Positions 33,945-41,683 of a DNA stretch of 48,578 bases are shown one piece after another. The number at the start of each line of letters is the position of its first letter. The first letter of the stretch is position 1. The stretch lies in assembly GCA_036395835.1 (NCBI GenBank), contig DASWCW010000080.1, positions 1 through 48,578 of the forward strand, given 5' to 3'. Origin of the DNA: AP-16 sp036395835 (GTDB lineage Bacteria; Pseudomonadota; Alphaproteobacteria; Rhizobiales; Xanthobacteraceae). Below the pieces are notes generated by a model that made no database searches, was not told the DNA's origin, and saw only the letters and a list, made by a program, of their open reading frames with translations. A program made the position numbers and the translations under genes.

Positions 33945-35003
33945 ATGCACAGCATGCAGATCGTGGAATGGGGCAAGCCGCTCGAGCCGCGCGATCGTCC
34001 CACGCCGAAGCCGCAAGGCACCGAAGTCCTGCTCAGGGTGGACGCCTGCGGGGTGTGCCACAGCGACCTGCACCTGCAGGAGGGCTATTTCGATCTCGGC
34101 GGCGGCAACAAGCTCGAGCTGGAGAAGCTGGGGCTCAAGCTACCGCACACGCTGGGCCACGAGATCGTCGGCGAGGTGGCGGCGGTCGGACCCGAGGCCG
34201 CCGGCGCAAAGATCGGCGACAAGCGCGTGGTGCATCCGTGGATCGGCTGCGGCAGCTGCGAATCCTGCGAGCGCGGCGATGAACTGTTGTGCACGTCGAT
34301 GCGCAGCCTCGGGGCGCGGCGCGACGGCGGCTACGCCGATCACGTCACGGTGCCGCATCCGCGCTACCTGATCGATTACGACGGGCTTTCTCCGGAGCTC
34401 GCCTGCATTTACACCTGCTCCGGCGTCACCGCCTTTAGCGCGCTCAAGAAGCTCGCCCGCCTGCCCGAGCGCGACGTGGTGGTGATCATCGGCGCCGGCG
34501 GCGTCGGGCTCAACGCGGTGATGCTGTCTCGCGCGGTGCTCAAGTGCAAAGTCGTGGTCGCCGACATCGACGCCAACAAGCGCGCGGCGGTGCTCAAGGC
34601 CGGCGCGCTCGCCGCGTTCGACAATTCGGATCCCGAAGCCGTGCAAAAACTCAAGGCGATGACCGCGGCGGGCGCCGGCGCCGGCGGCGCCATCGATTTC
34701 GTCGGCGCGCCGCAAAGCGCGAAATTCGGCCTCGACGCGCTGCGCAAGGGCGGCACTTTGGTGATCGTCGGGCTCTACGGCGGCATGGCGCCGATCCCGC
34801 TGCCGCTGTTCCCGCAGCGAGTGCTCACCGTCCGCGGCTCCTATGTCGGCGACCTCAACGACATCCGCGAGCTCATGACGCTGGTCCAATCCGGCAAGGT
34901 GCCGCCGATCCCGGTAAAGACCCGGCCGCTCGGCGAGATCAACCAGGTGCTCGACGAGCTGCGCGCCGGTCAGGTGCTCGGCCGCATCGTGGTGAGGCCA
35001 TGA
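33945..35003 (+). CDS. Zinc-dependent alcohol dehydrogenase (MDR family)
   Basis: A 352-residue medium-chain dehydrogenase. DACGVCHSDLHLQEG and LGHEIVGEV carry the catalytic zinc ligands Cys and His-Glu; WIGCGSCESCERGDELLC holds the structural zinc Cys residues; IIGAGGVGLNAVML binds NAD(P). The start at 33945 follows GGGAGGACGCC. An insert between the catalytic Cys and His (YFDLGGGNKLELEKLGLKLP) is longer than in classical ADH and is shared by a rhizobial subfamily. Substrate alcohol unknown. Confidence 0.92.
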   Translation: MHSMQIVEWGKPLEPRDRPTPKPQGTEVLLRVDACGVCHSDLHLQEGYFDLGGGNKLELEKLGLKLPHTLGHEIVGEVAAVGPEAAGAKIGDKRVVHPWIGCGSCESCERGDELLCTSMRSLGARRDGGYADHVTVPHPRYLIDYDGLSPELACIYTCSGVTAFSALKKLARLPERDVVVIIGAGGVGLNAVMLSRAVLKCKVVVADIDANKRAAVLKAGALAAFDNSDPEAVQKLKAMTAAGAGAGGAIDFVGAPQSAKFGLDALRKGGTLVIVGLYGGMAPIPLPLFPQRVLTVRGSYVGDLNDIRELMTLVQSGKVPPIPVKTRPLGEINQVLDELRAGQVLGRIVVRP

Positions 35004-35012
35004 GTTTGCATT

Positions 35013-35131
35013 CCCCGGACGCGGCGCAGCGCTTAAGCGTTGCGCCGCAGATCCGGGGTCCGGTACGCAGGTGGGTTGAGCGAAGCGAAACCCACCGAGA
35101 AGGATGGTGGGCCGCGCTTCGCTTGACCCAC
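35013..35131. repeat. Two adjacent dispersed palindromes
   Basis: The first, 35013-35058, pairs CCCCGGA and GCGGCGCA with TGCGCCGC and TCCGGGG. The second pairs GGTGGGTTGAGCGAAGCG (from 35070) with CGCTTCGCTTGACCCACC (to 35131). The first type recurs in part at the very end of the window (48552-48578). They fill the gap between the convergent dehydrogenase and MBL genes. Confidence 0.75.
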
Positions 35132-35132
35132 C

Positions 35133-35951
35133 CTACGAGGCACGAGTGCCGATCGCCCTGAGGTAGCGCTCGACCGAGATTCTCAGCACTTGCTTGCCGC
35201 CGGTCGGGATCACGCGATCGAAATAATGGCCGTAGATGCTCTCGAACGCGAACGGCTCGAGTGCGGCGGCAATTGCGTTCACCGCATCGGCCGAGAGCGG
35301 AATGAGATTGGGATAGCTGTGCATGAAGCTCAGGAATTTGCGGTCCATGGTGACGGTGCAGATGTCCGAGGAGCACAGCACGCCGCGGCCGCCGGCGCCT
35401 TTGGCCCAATGCAGGACGGTACCGCCCGGGAAATGCCCGCCACAGCGAACGAGCGTCACGTCCGGCAAGAGCGGGAGGGTCTCGCCGTCCCATAATTGGA
35501 TCGCCGGATCCGGCCGCATGATCCACTCGCGGTCGGCGGCATGAAGATGGATCGGCACATCGCCGAACGCGCGGCTCCATTCCACCATGGTCGTGTAAAA
35601 ATGCGGATGCGAGATGCCGATGGCGGCGAGCCCGCCGAGGCCGCGGATCAGCGTGAGGGTCGCCGCATCGAGCATGGCGATCGTGTCCCACAGCACGTTG
35701 CCATGCGCCGTGCACAGGACCAGCGCGCGCTGGCCGATGGCGAAATGCGGCTCGGCCCCGATGCCGATGATGCCCGGCTCGTATTGCCGGTAGGCGTTGA
35801 AATGGCTCGCCGCCAGCGCTTCGAGCGTCGTCCAGGTTTGCCCGCGCGGCGGTACGTATTGCCGATCGTCCTCGCAGATCGTGCATTGCGGCGGCGGCGC
35901 CTCGCTCGGCGGATATTGGGTGCCGCAGGCGGTGCAGAGGAAGGCGGGCAC
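35133..35951 (-). CDS. MBL-fold protein with N-terminal zinc ribbon; altered metal site
   Basis: A 272-residue protein. Residues 1-35 form a rubredoxin-like ribbon (FLCTACGTQYP, then PQCTICEDDRQY). The rest is a metallo-beta-lactamase-like fold: GISHPHFYTTMVEW at the first metal motif, VRCGGHFPGG, CSSDICTV and IYGHYFDRV. The usual HxHxDH is HPHFYT here, so the Asp-His pair of the second metal site is missing, although the later His and Asp residues remain. The reaction is unknown. It is 24 bases downstream of nagA in the same direction and may belong to that operon. Confidence 0.82.
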   Translation of the reverse strand: MPAFLCTACGTQYPPSEAPPPQCTICEDDRQYVPPRGQTWTTLEALAASHFNAYRQYEPGIIGIGAEPHFAIGQRALVLCTAHGNVLWDTIAMLDAATLTLIRGLGGLAAIGISHPHFYTTMVEWSRAFGDVPIHLHAADREWIMRPDPAIQLWDGETLPLLPDVTLVRCGGHFPGGTVLHWAKGAGGRGVLCSSDICTVTMDRKFLSFMHSYPNLIPLSADAVNAIAAALEPFAFESIYGHYFDRVIPTGGKQVLRISVERYLRAIGTRAS

Positions 35952-35975
35952 GGGCGCGATGCTCCCTAAGCCGGG

Positions 35976-37130
35976 CTACCGAGTCGCGCATTCCCGGCCC
36001 GCGATCCAGGTCGCCACGACCCGGATCGCGTCGGGATCGAGCGCGATCATGTCGGCCCGATAGCCGGGCGCGAGGCGACCCAGGCGGTCGGCGAGCCCGA
36101 GAAAGCGCGCGGGCGCGTCGGTTGCGAGCCGGATGGCATCGGGCAGCGGCAGGCGCATCAGCCGGACACAGTTTCGCACCGCTGTCGCCATGTCGATGGC
36201 CGAGCCTGCGAGCGTGCCGTCGGCGCGCGTGCAGCGCCCCTCGCGAGCTTCGATCTTCCGCCCGTACAGCATAAAGCTCGATCGGCTGCCGCCGACCGGC
36301 GGCATGGCGTCGGTCACCAGCATGGGGTGACCCATTCCGCGCATTGCCAGGCGGAGCATGGCGGGCGCGACATGCTCGCCGTCCGCGATCAATCCGTACC
36401 ACGCATCCGGCGTCTCGAGCGCCGCCGCGATCGGCCCTCCCTCGCGGCTCGCGAGTGGCCGCATTGCGTTGAAGAGGTGCGTGAAGCCGGTGAGGCCCTC
36501 CGCCAGCGCCGATTGCGTCTGCGCATAGGTGGCCATGGAATGGCCAAGCGAGACGCGCACGCCGGCGGCCGCGAGCTCGCCGACGAAGCCGGCCGGCACC
36601 GCTTCGGGCGCGAGCGTCACCAGCGTGACGCCGCCGCGCAGCGCGGTGAGCAGCGCGCCGTCGGCGGGTGTTGGCGCGCGGATCATCGCCGGATCGTGCA
36701 CACCGGATTTTTCCGCCGACAGGAACGGCCCTTCGAAATGGATGCCGAGCACGCTCGGGTCGCGGCCGATCATCGCCTGAACGGCGCTGAGCGCTTTGCG
36801 CATCTTCTCCGGCGTGTCGCTGATGAGCGTAGGAAGCAGCGCCGTCGTTCCGTACCGTCGATGCGCGGCCGCGATGGCGGCGATCCCTTCCGGGCTCGGC
36901 TCGTCGTTGAACAGGACGTCGCCGCCGCCGTTCACCTGGACGTCGATGAACCCGGGCGCGAGCCAGGCGCCGTCCGGGAGTCGGCGAACGGAGAGGTCGT
37001 TGGGCAGCTCGCCCCTGGGCACGATCGCGGCGATGCGTTCGCCTTCGATCACGACCGCGAAATCCTGCCGCACCGATGCGCCGTCGAACAGGCTGTCGGC
37101 GGCAAGCGCATGTCGGTTTGCTGCGCTCAT
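35976..37130 (-). CDS. nagA: N-acetylglucosamine-6-phosphate deacetylase
   Basis: A 384-residue amidohydrolase: PGFIDVQVNGGGDVLFND, the metal Glu in GIHFEGPFLS, LGHSMATYAQ, FTHLFNAMRPL and the catalytic Asp in VTDAMPPVGG. It converts GlcNAc-6-P to glucosamine-6-P plus acetate. It overlaps nagB-II by four bases (ATGA type), so translation is coupled. The transcription order is kinase, nagB-II, nagA, MBL protein. Confidence 0.95.
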   Translation of the reverse strand: MSAANRHALAADSLFDGASVRQDFAVVIEGERIAAIVPRGELPNDLSVRRLPDGAWLAPGFIDVQVNGGGDVLFNDEPSPEGIAAIAAAHRRYGTTALLPTLISDTPEKMRKALSAVQAMIGRDPSVLGIHFEGPFLSAEKSGVHDPAMIRAPTPADGALLTALRGGVTLVTLAPEAVPAGFVGELAAAGVRVSLGHSMATYAQTQSALAEGLTGFTHLFNAMRPLASREGGPIAAALETPDAWYGLIADGEHVAPAMLRLAMRGMGHPMLVTDAMPPVGGSRSSFMLYGRKIEAREGRCTRADGTLAGSAIDMATAVRNCVRLMRLPLPDAIRLATDAPARFLGLADRLGRLAPGYRADMIALDPDAIRVVATWIAGRECATR

Positions 37131-38158
37131 CGCGTGCGCGTGATCTTCTCGAGATGTCGGGGCCGGTCGAGATCGGTGCCGAGCAGGCGCGCCAGGCGGA
37201 CGAGCATCGCATAGAAGCTCTGGATCAGACAGACGGCATCGGTCTCAGAATGGTCGGCGGCAAGCGCGGGCAGCCGTCCCGCGATCGGCTCGCCGGGCTC
37301 GGCGCAAAACACCGACGCACCCTTTTGACGCAGGTCCTCGGCCAGCCGCTGCAATCCTGCGGCGGCCGCATCCGTCGGCATCAACAGCAGGATCGGGTAG
37401 CGCAGCGAGACCAGCGCCACCGGCCCGTGCAGAAATTCGGCACCGCTGAACGCTTCGGCGTGGAGGTTGCAGACCTCTTTGAGCTTCAGGGCCGCCTCGC
37501 GCGCGATCGCCAAGGTCGGGCCGCGCCCGATCGTCACCAAGCTGATGTTGTCGGCGAAAGTGCGCAAGGCCGCGCTCCAGTCTTGCTCGGCTGCGGCGGC
37601 GAGCCGATCCGGCAGCCGCGCGAGCGCGGCATGCAGCGGTTCGTCCTGCGACCACGCGGCCGTCAATCGCAGCAGCGCCGCAAGCGTGGCGACGAACGTC
37701 TTCGTCGCCGCGACGCTGCGCTCCACTCCCGCGGCGATCGGCAGCACGAATTCGCAGGCCGCTGCCAGCGGGCTGTCGGTGGCATTGACGAGCGCGACCG
37801 TCAGGGCACCGGCCCGCCGCGCCGCGACCGCCTGCTCGATCAGGTCGTCGCTTCGACCCGATTGCGAGATGCCGAGAAACAGCTGGTTCTCGAGCTGCAG
37901 GCGCTGCCCGTAGATGGTGACGATGCTGGGCGCCGCCGGCGCGACCGGGATGCCGAAATGGCGCTCGATCAGAAACTTGGCGAAGGTGGCGGCATGGCCC
38001 GAGCTGCCGCGCGCGCAGGTCACGACCACCTGCGGCGGCCTGCGCTGCAATCGCGCAGCGAGCTCCGCCAATGGCCGCGACAACATCTCCGCCTGAAGGG
38101 CGACCGCGTAGGGCGCCTCCCGGAACTCGTCGGCCATGCGCACGTCGAGATCGGTCAT
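37127..38158 (-). CDS. SIS-domain glucosamine-6-phosphate deaminase, NagB-II type
   Basis: A 343-residue protein with two SIS domains, like the isomerase half of GlmS without the glutaminase domain. The first domain has VTCARGSSGHAATFAKF and LGISQSGRSDDLI; the second has TIGRGPTLAIAREAALKLKE and AEFLHGPVALV. NagB-II enzymes convert glucosamine-6-P to fructose-6-P and ammonia and occur with nagA and nagK in alphaproteobacteria. It overlaps its neighbours on both sides by four bases. AgaS-like activity is less likely given the neighbours. Confidence 0.9.
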   Translation of the reverse strand: MTDLDVRMADEFREAPYAVALQAEMLSRPLAELAARLQRRPPQVVVTCARGSSGHAATFAKFLIERHFGIPVAPAAPSIVTIYGQRLQLENQLFLGISQSGRSDDLIEQAVAARRAGALTVALVNATDSPLAAACEFVLPIAAGVERSVAATKTFVATLAALLRLTAAWSQDEPLHAALARLPDRLAAAAEQDWSAALRTFADNISLVTIGRGPTLAIAREAALKLKEVCNLHAEAFSGAEFLHGPVALVSLRYPILLLMPTDAAAAGLQRLAEDLRQKGASVFCAEPGEPIAGRLPALAADHSETDAVCLIQSFYAMLVRLARLLGTDLDRPRHLEKITRTR

Positions 38159-39147
38159 TTGTCCCGCTCACGGGCGGGCGAGAGCGTGGCTTCCGTCTCC
38201 TCGTCGGAGAGAGGTTCCGGAGCACCGGGACTGAGCTCGCCTGCCGCAAACAGCTCGGGCATCGAGAATGCCTCGGCTTGCGCCAGTTGCAAGGCGCCGC
38301 TCAGCGCGTCGCCTTCCGCCGCGACGAGGTGACGCCGGGTTTCGCTCGCGAGCCAGGGCTCGATGTGCGGCGCCAGCCCGCCGACCACGCACAGCCGGCC
38401 CGCGCCGTACGCCACGAGGCGCGCCGCCAAGGCGTCGATGTGATGCGCCGCACACGAAACCAGCTCGCGTCCGACCGGATCGTCGCGCGACGCGTGCTCG
38501 ATGATTAACGGCGCAAAGACGCCGAAATCCGCCGGCCGCGCGTGCGTGACCCAGCGGACGATGGCATGCGGGTCGGACTGGAACTCGGCGAACAGCGCGG
38601 TCAGCAGGCCGGACCAGCCGATGCGGCCGTCCTGCGCCCACAGCACGCGGCGCACGGCTTCGCAGCCGAGCCAGGCGCCGCTGCCCTCGTCGGAGATCGG
38701 GAATCCCCAGCCGCCGACGCGATGATGCCGCCCCCGCACCATGGCCCAGCCGACGCTGCCGGTGCCGACAATGACGATGCCGCCGTCGCGCCCGCCGTGC
38801 GCGCCGACACAGGCGGCATGCGCGTCGGTCGTGAACACGACCCTGCGGAACGGCAGTGCGTGGGCACGCGCCCTGGCAAGCTCGGTCGGCTCGGTCGCGC
38901 CGGCGAGCGCCAGGCACGCGACCGTCCGTTCGAGGTCCGCATAGGAGAGACCGGACTGGTAGAGGCACTGCAGGGTGGCTTCGAGCACCGCGGCGAAGCT
39001 CGGTTCCAGGCCGAAGCGAATGTTGGCCGGCCCGGCGCTGCCTTCGCCGAGGATCGAGCCGAACGAATCGCTCAGTCGCGCCCGGCACCGGGTGCCGCCG
39101 CCATCCACGCCCAGGAGGAGCTCGGTTTGCACGTGCGAACCGCCCAT
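38155..39147 (-). CDS. BadF/BadG/BcrA/BcrD-family sugar kinase, N-acetylglucosamine kinase-like
   Basis: A 330-residue ASKHA-fold kinase: phosphate-1 motif LLGVDGGGTRCRARLSD, phosphate-2 VIVGTGSVGWAM, GGWGFPISDEGSGAWLG around the sugar site and the adenosine motif VVGGLAPHIEPW. Relatives are GlcNAc kinases and MurK, which phosphorylates both MurNAc and GlcNAc. In this operon it should feed GlcNAc-6-P to NagA. The start at 39147 (MGGSHVQTELLLG) gives the normal N-terminus. First gene of the minus-strand operon. Confidence 0.88.
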   Translation of the reverse strand: MGGSHVQTELLLGVDGGGTRCRARLSDSFGSILGEGSAGPANIRFGLEPSFAAVLEATLQCLYQSGLSYADLERTVACLALAGATEPTELARARAHALPFRRVVFTTDAHAACVGAHGGRDGGIVIVGTGSVGWAMVRGRHHRVGGWGFPISDEGSGAWLGCEAVRRVLWAQDGRIGWSGLLTALFAEFQSDPHAIVRWVTHARPADFGVFAPLIIEHASRDDPVGRELVSCAAHHIDALAARLVAYGAGRLCVVGGLAPHIEPWLASETRRHLVAAEGDALSGALQLAQAEAFSMPELFAAGELSPGAPEPLSDEETEATLSPARERDK

Positions 39148-39237
39148 TTTTGTCGATCGATCAACTCTTAAACGCCCAAGGAGCCGAAATGGGTCGAACG
39201 CCGTTTCCTGATGGGGTAGAATGCACGGGCCAAACCC

Positions 39238-40143
39238 ATGGAAACGGAGCGCCTGAGCCCCCGGTATTCCGGGATCGACGTCTGGGACCCTTCCGACATC
39301 CTCGATGCGATGGTGGAGGGGCAATTCGCCGCGGTCGCTGCGGTGCGTGCCGCGCGCCAGGCGCTCGAGGGCGCCGCGCTTGCGATCGAGCCGCGGCTGC
39401 GCGATGGCGGCCGGCTGATCTACGCGGGGGCCGGGACTTCGGGCCGGCTGGCGGTGCAGGACGGCGCCGAGCTGATGCCGACCTTCAGCTGGCCGCAGAA
39501 CCGGCTGCTGCTGTTCATCGCCGGCGGCCATGAAGCCCTGATGCACTCGGTCGAAGGCGCCGAGGACGAGATCGAGCACGCCGAGAACCTCGTCCGCGAA
39601 GCCGGGATCGGCGCCAACGACGTGCTGATCGCGGTCGCCGCCAGCGGCACGACGCCGTTCACGCTGGCGTGCCTGCGCGAGGCGAAGCGCCGCGGCGCGC
39701 TGACCATCGGGATCGCCAACAATCGCGACACGCCGCTGCTCGCGGAATCCGACCATCCGGTCTGGCTCGATACCGGGCCCGAGCCGATCGCCGGATCGAC
39801 CCGGATGAAGGCCGGCACCGCGCAGCGCATCGCGCTCAACTTGCTCTCTTCGCTGGTGATGATCCTGCTCGGCCGGGTCTACGAGGGCCTGATGGTCGAC
39901 GTGCAGGCCGTGAACAACAAGCTGGTGCAGCGGAGCGAGAACATGCTGCTGCACTTGACCGGGCGCAGCAGCGACGAGGTGCGCGATGCGCTCGCGCGGG
40001 CGCACGGCAGCGTGAAGCTCGCGCTGCTGGTGCTGCAGGGCTGCGATCTCGCCGAAGCCGCGGAGGCGCTCGACCGCGCCGGCGGTCAGCTCCGCATCGC
40101 CAAGGCCCTGGTCGAAAGCCGCGCCGGGCGCAAGAGCGCATAG
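39238..40143 (+). CDS. murQ: N-acetylmuramic acid 6-phosphate etherase
   Basis: A 301-residue SIS-type lyase. ETERLSPRYSGIDVW is the conserved start; GRLIYAGAGTSGRLAVQDGA, HSVEGAEDE, GTTPFTLACL and GSTRMKAGTAQRIALNL follow the family order. MurQ cleaves the D-lactyl ether of MurNAc-6-P to give GlcNAc-6-P and D-lactate, the entry point for recycled peptidoglycan. It is divergent from the kinase-nagB-nagA operon across 90 bases, which probably hold both promoters. No regulator gene is adjacent. Confidence 0.95.
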   Translation: METERLSPRYSGIDVWDPSDILDAMVEGQFAAVAAVRAARQALEGAALAIEPRLRDGGRLIYAGAGTSGRLAVQDGAELMPTFSWPQNRLLLFIAGGHEALMHSVEGAEDEIEHAENLVREAGIGANDVLIAVAASGTTPFTLACLREAKRRGALTIGIANNRDTPLLAESDHPVWLDTGPEPIAGSTRMKAGTAQRIALNLLSSLVMILLGRVYEGLMVDVQAVNNKLVQRSENMLLHLTGRSSDEVRDALARAHGSVKLALLVLQGCDLAEAAEALDRAGGQLRIAKALVESRAGRKSA

Positions 40144-40188
40144 TTATTCCGACCTGACGGCCCGCCGAAGTCCGACGACCCGCGCCTA

Positions 40189-40208
40189 CTTCCCCGCTTG
40201 CGGGGGAG
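40189..40208. repeat. Short GC-rich hairpin repeat
   Basis: CCCCGC (40192-40197) and GCGGGG (40200-40205) form a tight stem in the run CTTCCCCGCTTGCGGGGGAG, followed by GGATGGGGAGGGGG. It is a partial copy of the dispersed repeat seen at 21714 and 25051 and lies between murQ and the next small gene. Confidence 0.55.
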
Positions 40209-40236
40209 GGATGGGGAGGGGGATACTTGGCGGGGT

Positions 40237-40467
40237 ATGACCATTCCCAAGATCTCTTCCAAGCTTGCCGCCTGGATCGGCGCCCTCGCGGCGCTGGCAA
40301 TCGCGATCGCCATTTTGCTGCTGACGACGGACTTCGGCGCCGGGATTATCGCGCGGGCCCGGTGCGCCGGTGTTTGGATCACGTCGGATTCGATGGCGTA
40401 TCGCGCCTGCGCCGATGTCGAGCGCGAGCAGATTCTCGAGCAGCGCCGCCACACGCCGGAGGATTAG
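40237..40467 (+). CDS. Small membrane-anchored hypothetical protein, 76 aa
   Basis: From ATG 40237 the protein MTIPKISSKLAAWIG has one hydrophobic segment (ALAALAIAIAILLLTTDFGA) and a short charged periplasmic tail (ADVEREQILEQRRHTPED) with two Cys. The tail with Cys at ARARCAGVW and YRACADV could form one disulfide. No family is recognised. The longer start inside the repeat is unlikely. Confidence 0.6.
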   Translation: MTIPKISSKLAAWIGALAALAIAIAILLLTTDFGAGIIARARCAGVWITSDSMAYRACADVEREQILEQRRHTPED

Positions 40468-40572
40468 GGTGCGCGGTGGACATTCGGTTACGCCGAAAAT
40501 CGATCCGCGTTGCCGGCCGGGCCTTAAAGGTGCACCGTGAACGATCGAAGCATTTTGGCCGGGGAGGGTGGC

Positions 40573-40947
40573 ATGCAAATCGCTCGCATGGTCTTCGTTG
40601 TATCGCTTGCCGTCGTTTGTTCCACGGGCGCGTCGGCGCAGTCGCCATGCTCCCGAGTGGGCCAGATCATTTGCGACAGCAAGAGCGGCATGGAGATGCG
40701 GTGCGAGCAGACGGCAAGCCAAATCACCCCGATCATCACCGGAAAGCGCTGCCCGCCGGTCAGAGCCGAAAAGACTTGCGCGGAGACGGCGCGGGATTTT
40801 GAAGCGCGCGTCGCGCGCTTCAACGGGAGATGCACCGGCGTGGGCTCGGTGTCTCAAGCCGCCTTGTACCAGCAATGCGCGGACGAAAAGGCTGCGCTTG
40901 CCGCGGAACAGACCCGCATTTGCGCGCGCTGTCCTGGCTGCAAGTGA
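40573..40947 (+). CDS. Secreted cysteine-rich hypothetical protein, 124 aa
   Basis: A signal peptide (MQIARMVFVVSLAVVCSTGA, cleaved near SAQ) is followed by a mature region with about ten Cys, ending CARCPGCK. Cys pairs such as CSRVGQIICDS and RCEQTAS suggest disulfide bonding in the periplasm. GGGGAGGGTGGC precedes the ATG at 40573, so I reject the GTG at 40537. Function unknown. It is convergent with the cytochrome gene, 25 bases away. Confidence 0.72.
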   Translation: MQIARMVFVVSLAVVCSTGASAQSPCSRVGQIICDSKSGMEMRCEQTASQITPIITGKRCPPVRAEKTCAETARDFEARVARFNGRCTGVGSVSQAALYQQCADEKAALAAEQTRICARCPGCK

Positions 40948-40972
40948 GGCCCCGCGTGCGATCCCGCGCCGG

Positions 40973-41503
40973 CTATTTCGCCGCGGTCTTCATCTTCTCG
41001 TACGAGAACACGAAATCCTGGCCCGACGGCAGCGGCTTGTGGCACTGGAAGCAGCCCGTCAGATTGGCTTTCTCGTTGACCTTCTTCTCGGCGGTGAAGG
41101 CCTGATATTCCCATTCGCCGTTGCGGACCTCCGGCGGGTATTCGGCGCCCCAACCGGTGCGCTTCTCCATCACGCCGTAGCCGATCAGGTCGCTTTTGAC
41201 GAAGCGCCCGTTGGCGTCCTTGGCCGGATTGCCCTGGGCGTCGAGCTGCGCCTTGTATTGGACGATGGTGATGATTGTGCCGCTCGGCAGCGGCTCGCCC
41301 TTCTTGGCGGCTTCGATCGCGGCCGGCGTGACGAAGAGTTCGCGATACTGCTTGTTGTCGGCGCGATCGACCGTCGTGTACATCACGCCCTTGGCGAAAT
41401 TCTCCGGGAAGGCGACCTTGTCGCCTCCGGCGCGGACCTGCACCGCGACCGCGGACGCGGCCATGGCGGCGATGGTGATGGCGAAAGCGTTGCGAGTCGT
41501 CAT
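40973..41503 (-). CDS. Cytochrome P460 family periplasmic haem protein
   Basis: A 176-residue protein with a signal peptide (TTRNAFAITIAAMAASAVAV) and one haem c site near the C-terminus, CFQCH at residues 151-155. The conserved middle part KGVMYTTVDRADNKQYRELF and the GWGAEYP segment match the cytochrome P460 / DUF-type haem proteins. True P460 enzymes oxidise hydroxylamine through a Lys cross-linked haem; whether a cross-linking Lys exists here cannot be told by eye, so electron transfer is equally possible. ATG 41503 follows GGGGGAAA. Confidence 0.85.
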   Translation of the reverse strand: MTTRNAFAITIAAMAASAVAVQVRAGGDKVAFPENFAKGVMYTTVDRADNKQYRELFVTPAAIEAAKKGEPLPSGTIITIVQYKAQLDAQGNPAKDANGRFVKSDLIGYGVMEKRTGWGAEYPPEVRNGEWEYQAFTAEKKVNEKANLTGCFQCHKPLPSGQDFVFSYEKMKTAAK

Positions 41504-41683
41504 GATTTCCCCCTGTGCTGTGCGCGTGCAAGCCCCGGCCTGGGAGCGATAGGACGCGCTTGGTGCCTTGCGGAAAACGCGGCCTCCCGTTGCATCTACC
41601 GCGCGTTCCGGCTTTATTCCAATCCAGCCGGCAAAAAAACGCAACGTCTCGGCTATTGTAAAGCCGCGATGAGGGAAATCGCC

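Noticed and set aside
21655..40222. CRISPR-like arrays among the intergenic repeats
   Set aside because: The repeats are isolated palindromes without regular spacing or unique spacers, and no cas gene is present.
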